The notes under the pieces: generated by a model
Database searches by the model: none
Told to the model about the DNA's origin: nothing
What the model saw: only the letters and a program-made list of their open reading frames with translations
Shown here: piece after piece, positions 1 through 6,131 of the stretch
Layout of the letters: each line of letters opens with the position of its first letter
Numbering within the stretch: position 1 is the first letter of the stretch
Source of the DNA: UBA995 sp035477115
Lineage (GTDB): Bacteria > Bacillota > Sulfobacillia > UBA995
Assembly (NCBI GenBank): GCA_035477115.1
Contig: DATIKW010000008.1
Span: 1 to 62,477 of the forward strand
Length of the DNA: 62,477 nucleotides
Reading direction: 5' to 3'
Position numbers and translations under genes: made by a program

Positions 1-728
1 TCTCCGTCCTCGTTCCGCCTCACCCTTCCCGGGTCCTGCTGGCCGGCCTGGCCGGCCATCCTTTCGGTGCTGCCGGAACTATCTTCCGCGGGCGGGCGCT
101 GCCCTCTGGCCAGGCGGCGGTTCACCGCGTCCAGCGCCGCCCGGACGATCGCCTCCCGCTCATCCCCGCGCACCAGACAGCAGCCGACGAGGACCTGCTC
201 GCCGTCCCGTCCTAGCACGCTAACGCTCACCAGCGCTACTGCCCGCTGGCCGACCTGGCACAAGGTGGCATCTTCCAGGACCAGGGCATCGCCGATCCGG
301 AAGCGCTGCTCGAGGGCGGCAAAGGTGGCGGCCGCCGGCAGGTGGCGCCGGTTGGTGGTGGACGCCGGGCCCTCCGCCTCGCCGGCGAGCGCCTGCCCGT
401 CCCACTCGAGTTCCACCCGGCAGAGCGCCCGGACGCCCTCCACGCCGAGTTGCACTCCCTTGAGTTTCAGGCGTCCCTCGGCGGAGCCTTCGCCGGGCCC
501 GCGGAGATGGGCGACGCTGACCCGCTTGTGGTCGACATTCACCCCGAACTGGGCGGCCAAGGCCGACTCCACGTCGCGCACGATCTGCTTGGCGCCCCGC
601 CCGGGGCCGGCCAGCACGTGAATTTCGTCGACCTCGCCCGAGGGCGCGATTACAACCTGAGCAGCCAGCACACCCCGAATCTGCCGCAGGATACTCTCAT
701 ATGCGGCGATATCGGCGGTCCGGGCCAT
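1..728 (-). CDS. Conserved hypothetical protein, 3' end cut by window edge
   Basis: An open frame runs from an ATG at 728 to the left edge with no stop, so about 242 codons are visible and the C-terminus is missing. AGGAGG lies 8 bases before the ATG. The N-terminal 70 residues form a compact region with motifs such as LAGPGRGAKQIVRDVE and a predicted alpha/beta pattern; the middle part (RVELEWDGQ, then RFRIGDALVL) looks like alternating strands; the visible tail is Gly/Gln/Arg-rich and low in complexity. I recognise the style of a conserved Bacillota hypothetical family but cannot name it. There is no signal peptide or membrane segment. It is separated by 121 bases from the PAS/hemerythrin gene on the same strand. 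Confidence 0.7.
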   Translation of the reverse strand, partial: MARTADIAAYESILRQIRGVLAAQVVIAPSGEVDEIHVLAGPGRGAKQIVRDVESALAAQFGVNVDHKRVSVAHLRGPGEGSAEGRLKLKGVQLGVEGVRALCRVELEWDGQALAGEAEGPASTTNRRHLPAAATFAALEQRFRIGDALVLEDATLCQVGQRAVALVSVSVLGRDGEQVLVGCCLVRGDEREAIVRAALDAVNRRLARGQRPPAEDSSGSTERMAGQAGQQDPGRVRRNEDG

Positions 729-849
729 AACGCCGGCCTCCTCTCGCCGTCCTTCGTTGTTTCGCCATCTGCTGGGCAGATCCTTCCAGAACCATGGCAG
801 TCTTCAGCGAAAGGGCATGGGATCCGGCGACACCAATCGCCGCCGTTCG

Positions 850-2253
850 TCACCATTCCAGCAGCCGGCGCTCTCCCGTAAGCTCGCGGACCGCGGTGGC
901 GTCCTGCACGACCTCCAGCACTCCCCGGTACTGCCCGCCGTCGTCGCGGAGGGCGATGTACCGGATGTGGACGAATTTGCCGCCGCGCTCGAGCCAGAAC
1001 TCGGCCTGATCGCGGGTGCCATTGCGGAACGCCTCGAGGATCTTCTGGACCACGTGTATGCTGTCGGGGGGATGACATTTCTGCACTTTGCGGCCGATGA
1101 CGCCGGGACTCCGCGGGAAGATGCGGTCGCCCTCGGAGTAGAAGCACACCACGTCCTGTTCGTCGACGAAAGTGAGGTCCACGGGGAGGCGCGAGAACAA
1201 GAGGAGGAGTTGTCCCGCGGTCAGCGCGCCCGCACCCAGCGGGATGGTGGACGGACCGGGGGCCGGCGCCCCGGAGGCGACGCCCGCTTCCCCAGCCGGG
1301 GCGGCGATCAGGGCGTATCCGAACTCACCCTCGCCGGAGCGGACGGCATCCCAGTCGGCGGTCGTGAAGAGAGCGAGACACATGGGGAACAAGATCTTCT
1401 CTTCCTTGAAGAACATGTCTTCCACCCGGCCCAGCAGGTCGCGCAACTCGGGCTCCGCCGCATCGAGGTCGCCGGCCTCCATAGCCGCGTGCACCCGCTT
1501 GAAGGAGCCGCGGATCTCGTCGTGCACCGCCCACATGACCTGGGGCGGCGCGTCGACGCCGTGGCGCTCGAGCCCGGGGAAGAGCTGGTACTCCTTGCGC
1601 CGGTAATGCCGCTCGACCTCCGCCAACTTCTCGACGCCTTGCCGCAATTCGGCCAGATGACCGCGCAGCTCCGGATCATCGAGGCGGGCGCGGAGGTCGG
1701 CCGCGACAGCGGCCAGCGCGGCGTTCTCGGCGCGCATGGTGTGCACGGGATGGCCGGGGGGTACGGGCATCGCCGGCTGGGTCTCCAGGGAACGGCGGAA
1801 CAACTCGGCATGCACGTCACATAGCCGCTTGATCTCGGCCACGGGCAGCCCTTCCGTCACGAGTTGTTGCTCCATTTCCGCTATTTCCCGGGGGCTGACG
1901 TCGCCCACCACTTCCGCAAAGCGCCGGGTCAGTTCGGAGAAGTCGCCGCCGGCATGCAGTTCCCGGATGATCTGCTTGAGGGCTTCGAGTCTGCCGGACC
2001 GGTCGGCCGTCGCCGGCAACTCCCCAGCCGCGGCTCGTTCGGCAACGACCTGGTTCAACGTGGCCAACAGCACTTGAAGATCGACTTTTCCCTGTCGAGC
2101 CGCGGTCTCGAGGGTAGCAACCCGGCCGAGCGTGCGGCGCAGCACGGGATTCCGTAGCCGGGCGAAGGCCGGCGACAGTCCCGCCAGCGTCTCGATCAAG
2201 AACGGATGCTGCTCGAGCAGCGGACCGATGGGGGTCTTGCCTTCAATCTTCAT
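850..2253 (-). CDS. DUF1858-DUF438-hemerythrin-PAS protein
   Basis: A 467-residue cytoplasmic multidomain protein. Residues 1-66 match the small helical DUF1858 type (start MKIEGKTPIGPLLEQHP); about 80-155 is DUF438 (DFSELTRRFAEVVGDVSP); about 165-300 is a hemerythrin-like HHE four-helix domain with spaced histidines (ERHYRRKEYQLFP, MWAVHDEIR) and acidic iron-ligand candidates; 350-467 is the PAS domain usual in this architecture (GRKVQKCHPP, ending EVVQDATAVRELTGERRLL). In this family the protein is thought to sense redox state, oxygen or NO; no output domain is present. The start at 2253 is chosen because GAGGAGGGTGAGC precedes it; a longer frame to 2313 exists. It overlaps the upstream gene by 11 bases, which suggests translational coupling. 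Confidence 0.88.
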   Translation of the reverse strand: MKIEGKTPIGPLLEQHPFLIETLAGLSPAFARLRNPVLRRTLGRVATLETAARQGKVDLQVLLATLNQVVAERAAAGELPATADRSGRLEALKQIIRELHAGGDFSELTRRFAEVVGDVSPREIAEMEQQLVTEGLPVAEIKRLCDVHAELFRRSLETQPAMPVPPGHPVHTMRAENAALAAVAADLRARLDDPELRGHLAELRQGVEKLAEVERHYRRKEYQLFPGLERHGVDAPPQVMWAVHDEIRGSFKRVHAAMEAGDLDAAEPELRDLLGRVEDMFFKEEKILFPMCLALFTTADWDAVRSGEGEFGYALIAAPAGEAGVASGAPAPGPSTIPLGAGALTAGQLLLLFSRLPVDLTFVDEQDVVCFYSEGDRIFPRSPGVIGRKVQKCHPPDSIHVVQKILEAFRNGTRDQAEFWLERGGKFVHIRYIALRDDGGQYRGVLEVVQDATAVRELTGERRLLEW

Positions 2254-3394
2254 GCTCACCCTCCTCGCTCTCTCCTTCGAGGACTGTCTCAGCCAGGGCC
2301 CACAATCCACCATACACCAGAGTGTGTCCTCCCAGCACCACCGGTATTGGAGCCTGACCGGCAGCCCGGGTCAGTTCCCGCACCAGGGGATGGGCGATGC
2401 GGTCGGACTGACCCAGGTCGGAGTGAAACCGGTCGGCCTCGCTGATCCCGGGCGCGAGTTGGGCCAGGACGGGCCGGGTGTCGAACAGCACGCCGTGGCA
2501 GACTCGAGACAGGAAGCCGAAGAATTCGGCCGGCCCCAGTCGCTCGATAATCAGGCCTGCCAGCGATACCACTTCGCCACGTTCGAGCCGCCCCAGCGCC
2601 TTCATCCCCCGCTCTTCGGAGAAGACCCGCACCCTCACCTGAAAGTGCTGGTTCAGGAAAGCGACCACCACCGGACTCACCCGGCCGATCAGCCCCAGCT
2701 CGGCCCCTTTCACTCCCAGCAACCGCCGAAAGCCCTCCACTCGGGCGAGATCCAACTGGAGTTCTCGCAGCCCGGCCCGCGCCCGCGGCCCCACGCGCGG
2801 CAGGAGCGACATGACCATCAGATCGGCGGGCGTGTCTAAGTCGAAATTGATCCAGGCCGAGTTGGGGAGGAGGATACGATGCAGCCCGGCTTCGCTGAGT
2901 AAGTGACCGAGGAAGTTGTCGTCGCGCGGCGGCTGGATGCGGTCGATGGCGCAGGCGGGCGTGAACCCGATGATGTCCGCCGACTGAGCGTTGTTCACGA
3001 CCACGATGTTCTTGCGTTCCTTGAGCAGGGAAGCAAGGCCCGCGAACTCCCGAGGCCGCGCAAGCGGCGCGGACGCCCCCCCCATGCAGATGACGTTGGT
3101 CAGTCCCCGCTCGCGAATCAGCGCCTGCAGGGTGCGGCCGAAGTGGAAGGGGCCCGGCGGCGACGTCACCACCGAGACGGCCATCTCCTTCGCCCGAGCG
3201 GCCAGATCGGGGTAGTTCGTGACCAACAGCGCTTGATCGATCTCCGGCACCCGGGCGAGTTTCTCGAGATTGTCGAGGACCACCAGCTTACGCAACTCGG
3301 CCAGCACGTGATCCGGTCCGGGACGAGGCTGACCTCCTTCGAAGAGGATGGCCGTCACCGGCTCGGAGTGGATTTCGGCCCGCGGCAGCGGCAT
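2243..3394 (-). CDS. Conserved nucleotidyltransferase-like (MobA-type fold) protein of unknown function
   Basis: A 383-residue soluble protein. Residues 1-215 read like a sugar-nucleotidyltransferase/MobA-type Rossmann domain: an opening strand AILFEGG, a VVVNNAQSADIIGF segment and SAWINFDLDTPADLMVMS, which resembles the metal-binding Asp and 'DxDTPED' signature of such enzymes. The C-terminal 160 residues are helical (VFSEERGMKALGRLERGEVVSLAGLIIERLGPAEFFGFLSRV) and may be a second domain. It starts 9 bases after hpf, so it belongs to the hpf operon, and overlaps the PAS/hemerythrin gene. I infer a nucleotide-sugar or molybdopterin-type transferase fold, but the substrate is unknown; the N-terminal G-rich loop is not a clean LAGGxSxRMG motif, so it may be non-catalytic. 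Confidence 0.72.
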   Translation of the reverse strand: MPLPRAEIHSEPVTAILFEGGQPRPGPDHVLAELRKLVVLDNLEKLARVPEIDQALLVTNYPDLAARAKEMAVSVVTSPPGPFHFGRTLQALIRERGLTNVICMGGASAPLARPREFAGLASLLKERKNIVVVNNAQSADIIGFTPACAIDRIQPPRDDNFLGHLLSEAGLHRILLPNSAWINFDLDTPADLMVMSLLPRVGPRARAGLRELQLDLARVEGFRRLLGVKGAELGLIGRVSPVVVAFLNQHFQVRVRVFSEERGMKALGRLERGEVVSLAGLIIERLGPAEFFGFLSRVCHGVLFDTRPVLAQLAPGISEADRFHSDLGQSDRIAHPLVRELTRAAGQAPIPVVLGGHTLVYGGLWALAETVLEGESEEGEHED

Positions 3395-3403
3395 GGGAGT
3401 TGC

Positions 3404-3922
3404 TCAGCGCCACTCGGGGACGATCAGACCGTAAGCGCCATCCTTTCGCCGGTAGACCACGTTGATGCTGTCGCCGTCCGCATTGGCGAACACGAAGAAG
3501 TCATGGCCGAGCAGGTTCATCTGCAGCAGCGCCTCTTCCACGGTCATGGGTTTGATGGCGAAACGCTTGACCTTGACGACTTGATCGTCCGGCTCCGGGG
3601 CGGCCGGCACTTCATCGGGCAGCGTCACCTTGCGCCCGTGGCGATTGAGGCGGGTCTTGTACTTGCGGATCTGGCGTTCGAGTTTCTCGACTACCAGGTC
3701 CACGGAACTGAACATATCGCCGGCTGCCTCTTCCCCTCGCAAGATAATGCCGTCGAGCGCCATGGTCACCTCGATGATGTGGCGGTCGCGCTCGATGGCC
3801 AGCGTGACTTGGCAACCCAGTCCATCTTCGAAGTAGCGTTCGAGTCTGCCCACTTTCTTCCTCACATACTGCCTGAGTTCCGGGGTAATCTCGAGGTTCC
3901 TACCGCTGATGCGGATCTCCAC
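3404..3922 (-). CDS. hpf: Ribosome hibernation promoting factor, long form
   Basis: 172 residues. The N-terminal ~100 residues are the YfiA/HPF domain (ISGRNLEITPELRQYVRKKVGRLERYF, then IIEVTMALDG), which binds the 30S decoding region and blocks mRNA and tRNA. A basic linker (RKYKTRLNRHGRK) leads to the C-terminal dimerisation domain (VVKVKRFAIKPMTVEEALLQMNLLGHDFFVF, ending GAYGLIVPEW), which makes 100S ribosome dimers in the long-form family. The start is GTG with GAGAGGTGAAG upstream. A sigma-H-like promoter lies about 47 bases upstream, which agrees with hpf being switched on at the transition to stationary phase in Bacillus. It heads a three-gene operon with 2243-3394 and 850-2253. Confidence 0.96.
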   Translation of the reverse strand: MEIRISGRNLEITPELRQYVRKKVGRLERYFEDGLGCQVTLAIERDRHIIEVTMALDGIILRGEEAAGDMFSSVDLVVEKLERQIRKYKTRLNRHGRKVTLPDEVPAAPEPDDQVVKVKRFAIKPMTVEEALLQMNLLGHDFFVFANADGDSINVVYRRKDGAYGLIVPEWR

Positions 3923-3968
3923 CTCGCTTCACCTCTCTCCATCGCTTGACGATCGCCTTCACCAGCCA

Positions 3969-3997
3969 ATATTCCCTTGCCGCGGCAGGAATCCTTC
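3969..3997 (-). promoter_or_regulatory. Sigma-H-type promoter of hpf
   Basis: On the minus strand the -35 element is GAAGGATTC (consensus RnAGGAwWW) at 3989-3997 and the -10 element AGGGAATAT (consensus RnnGAATWW) is at 3969-3977, with an 11-base spacer. Only the last base of the -35 differs from consensus. It lies between the csp terminator and hpf and would give a leader of about 40 bases. No sigma-A promoter is visible in the same gap. Confidence 0.6.
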
Positions 3998-4005
3998 GCA
4001 AATCA

Positions 4006-4035
4006 AGACCCCCGGGCCGATTCGCCCGAGGGTCT
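4006..4035 (-). terminator. Rho-independent terminator after the cold-shock gene
   Basis: Minus-strand stem AGACCCTCGGGC / GCCCGGGGGTCT with a 6-base loop, followed by TTGATTTG. It begins 32 bases after the csp stop codon and separates the highly expressed csp transcript from the hpf operon. The U-tract is short, so termination may be partial. Confidence 0.7.
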
Positions 4036-4067
4036 GGTGGGATCCAATATGCCCTAGTAGCTCGCCG

Positions 4068-4277
4068 TCAGTTGGAAGTAGGGCGATTTACGTTCGACGC
4101 CTGAGGACCCCGCGCCCCGTCGACGATCTCGAAGGAAACTTCATCTCCTTCGTTGAGGGTCTTGAAACCCTCCATCTGGATGGCCGAGAAGTGAACGAAT
4201 ACATCTCCCCCGCCGTCCTCGCGCTCGATGAAGCCGTACCCCTTCTCCGGATTGAACCATTTTACGCGACCGAGCAT
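4068..4277 (-). CDS. csp: Cold-shock protein (CspA/CspB family)
   Basis: A 69-residue single cold-shock domain. RNP1 is KGYGFIERE and RNP2 is DVFVHFSAI, the two aromatic-rich motifs that bind single-stranded RNA or DNA; FEIVDGARGPQASNV is the usual C-terminal strand. It is the size of typical Bacillota CspB proteins and is predicted to act as an RNA chaperone. The ATG at 4277 has AGGAGG about 10 bases upstream. It is monocistronic, with its own strong promoter and terminator. Confidence 0.97.
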   Translation of the reverse strand: MLGRVKWFNPEKGYGFIEREDGGGDVFVHFSAIQMEGFKTLNEGDEVSFEIVDGARGPQASNVNRPTSN

Positions 4278-4341
4278 TTCTTGCCATTCCTCCTACCCTT
4301 GGACAGTACTGCGCCGCGCCCTTCAGGCACCGCACAGGCTG

Positions 4342-4370
4342 AATATAGCATGCGTTCTGCCGGCTGTCAA
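4342..4370 (-). promoter_or_regulatory. Strong sigma-A promoter of csp
   Basis: The -35 TTGACA (4365-4370) and -10 TATATT (4342-4347) are separated by exactly 17 bases on the minus strand. This predicts a leader of about 58 bases before the csp ATG, in keeping with cold-shock genes, whose untranslated leaders often matter for regulation. Confidence 0.85.
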
Positions 4371-4407
4371 CGTGAGGAAACGCAGCACTGATTCGACCCG
4401 CGTGTTC

Positions 4408-4436
4408 TTGCTCGAGGCAGGTGTACGTGGTAAAGT
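4408..4436 (+). promoter_or_regulatory. Candidate sigma-A promoter for the 4469/4695 gene pair
   Basis: Plus-strand TTGCTC (4408-4413) and TAAAGT (4431-4436) with a 17-base spacer, about 33 bases before the first start codon. It diverges from the csp promoter. Two mismatches in each box make this only a candidate. Confidence 0.4.
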
Positions 4437-4468
4437 GACAGCGAATCGCAGTCCAAAGCCACGAAGGG

Positions 4469-4717
4469 GTGGCCCCGGTGCTGGTGCGCGAGCGGCTCGA
4501 GCGATGGCGCGCGTTCAACCGTTGGGAACGGGAGTACGGGGAACTGCCCGCCTCGGCGGATGCCCTGATCCGTTGGTACTCGGAAGCCTGGGATCTCTCA
4601 CGACGGCATTCGCCCGGTTGGCAGGATGCGGGCGTCGACATGGCCAAGATAATTCATTTACGCCGCATTCGCGAGGCTTTCGCACGGCTGGGGAGTGACC
4701 TCCTTGCGCCTCGATGA
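4469..4717 (+). CDS. Small helical protein, partner of the nucleotidyltransferase remnant
   Basis: 82 residues, strongly charged and helical (LVRERLERWRAFNRWEREY, RRIREAFARLG), with no signal peptide. Start GTG at 4469 with ACGAAGG just upstream; a GTG at 4478 is an alternative. The gene overlaps the start of the following nucleotidyltransferase remnant by 23 bases, a layout typical of two-gene toxin-antitoxin-like modules in which a small protein precedes an AbiEii-type nucleotidyltransferase. I do not recognise a family. Since its partner is broken, this gene may be drifting too, although its own frame is intact. Confidence 0.55.
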   Translation: MAPVLVRERLERWRAFNRWEREYGELPASADALIRWYSEAWDLSRRHSPGWQDAGVDMAKIIHLRRIREAFARLGSDLLAPR

Positions 4718-5181
4718 AGCCCTGCTGAAAGTCGTAGGTTTTCTCGAGGACCGGGAGGTCCCCTACATGGTCATCGGGGGATTCGCCAATCTCTTCTGGG
4801 GCCGCTCTCGGCTGACGCGGGACCTTGACCTGACGGTGAGCCTTCCCGAAGAGCGGCTGGCACCCCTGGTGGAGGACTTGCGGCAGCGGTTCACCGTTTT
4901 CCCTCCTGAACCGCTGGAGTTCGTGCACCAGCACAGCATTCTTCCTCTGCAGGTAGGTGAAGTCCGCGTCGACCTCGCGCTCGCCGGACTGCCATATGAG
5001 GAGGCGGCAATTCGCCGCGCGCGGCCCGTGGATGTAGCCGGCCGCTCCATCTAGGAGTTTGGATCGGCGCTACCTTGACCCGATCGTGGAGGAGTTCAGC
5101 CGCGTGCTTGAGCGGCCGGACATCCTCGCCTTCTACGAGCAGTGTCTTCGTGAGGTCGACGAACGCAATCCTCTTCGTTAA
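4695..5181 (+). pseudogene. Nucleotidyltransferase (AbiEii/DUF6036-like) with internal deletion and frameshift
   Basis: The first frame (GTG 4695 to a stop at 5054) gives 119 residues with a nucleotidyltransferase fold: YMVIGGFANLFWGRSRLTRDLDLTVS carries the G-G ... DxD metal-binding pattern, and VRVDLALAGLPYEEAAIRRA is the third acidic strand. Such proteins should continue with a helical region, but a stop follows RSI. In the +1 frame from 5062 to the stop at 5181 the sequence reads DRRYLDPIVEEFSRVLERPD and on to REVDERNPLR, which looks like the normal C-terminus of the same family. Roughly 40-50 codons between the two parts seem to be missing. The simplest reading is a deletion with frameshift; a functional short protein is less likely. 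Confidence 0.65.
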
Positions 5182-5192
5182 GCGTGTCGACA

Positions 5193-6131
5193 CTATTCCC
5201 CCCCTGGGGACTGCCCGACCTGTTGGTATTGGGGATAAGCCTGTTGATAACCAGTGCGGGAAGGGTTGCTCCTGTGGACAAACTTGGGGAATGTCGGAGG
5301 CCGCCGGACACGGCCGGCGGGATGTCGAACGGCCGCCGGGGATCGCCGGGGAGCAACGGTCCGCCCCCGGACCGCCACGACCGCCACGTGAACCCGCAAG
5401 GCCCCGGCCCTGATCAACGCGGAAGCGCACCCGCCGGCGGTGGCCCCCGTGGTCAAGACGTCGTCCACCAGCAGAACCCGACGCCCGCCCACGTCGTCGG
5501 GGTTCGCCTCAAAGGCCCCTTCCAGATTGGCCAGGCGTCGCGCCCGAGTCAGGCCCGCCTGGGGAGGCGTGCTGCGCGTTCGGGCGAGCGAATGCCGGCG
5601 GTGCGGTACGTCGAGGACTTGGGCCACCTGGCAAGCGAGCAGGGCCGCCGGGTTGAAGCCTCGCCAACGCAGGCGGGCGGGATGAGCGGGTACCGGCACG
5701 ACTACCTGGAAGCCTCGACCTGGCGCCAGTCCAAAGCCGCGGCCGTCCAGCCAGGGTAGGAACTGCTGCGCCGCCACCTCACGTCCCAGCCGCTGGCCGA
5801 GCGGCCGGGCCAAGTGGGTCTCCCGCCGATATTTCAGACGGCCGACCGCGCGGCGGAGACGTCCTCGGTATACCCCAAGACCCCTGGCCAGATAGAAAGA
5901 GGAAGGCGCCACGAGACAGTCGCGGCAGAGGGCGGGGACGGGCAGCACCGCTTCTTTTCCGCGCCTTGGCGACGCGGCGGCCAACGGCCGACTGCAGCGG
6001 GCGCACCGGTTCCCGGTGAACCACGAGATGTCCAGGCTGCACAGGCGGCATAGCCCGGACGAGGGGATGGTACAGAGCGGGCAGCCGGAAGGGGGATAGA
6101 CCAGATCGATCAGTCCCCGCAGGAGGTTCAC
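5193..6131 (-). CDS. comF: ComF family phosphoribosyltransferase-like protein
   Basis: 312 residues. An N-terminal zinc-finger-like region has CxxC pairs (CPLC, CRLC, CARCSRP, CRDC), followed by the type I PRTase fold (LGVYRGRLRRAVGRLKYR; VVPVPAHPARLRWRGFNPA) and the PRPP-binding loop VLLVDDVLTTGATA. In Bacillus ComF helps pull transforming DNA into the cytoplasm; homologues also occur in non-competent species. The conserved family ends near residue 240; the last ~65 residues (arginine and proline-rich, then PQYQQVGQSPGGE) have no family counterpart and may be read-through of a lost stop. The GTG start forms a GTGA overlap with recD2, so it is the last gene of the SAM-riboswitch operon. Confidence 0.88.
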   Translation of the reverse strand: MNLLRGLIDLVYPPSGCPLCTIPSSGLCRLCSLDISWFTGNRCARCSRPLAAASPRRGKEAVLPVPALCRDCLVAPSSFYLARGLGVYRGRLRRAVGRLKYRRETHLARPLGQRLGREVAAQQFLPWLDGRGFGLAPGRGFQVVVPVPAHPARLRWRGFNPAALLACQVAQVLDVPHRRHSLARTRSTPPQAGLTRARRLANLEGAFEANPDDVGGRRVLLVDDVLTTGATAGGCASALIRAGALRVHVAVVAVRGRTVAPRRSPAAVRHPAGRVRRPPTFPKFVHRSNPSRTGYQQAYPQYQQVGQSPGGE

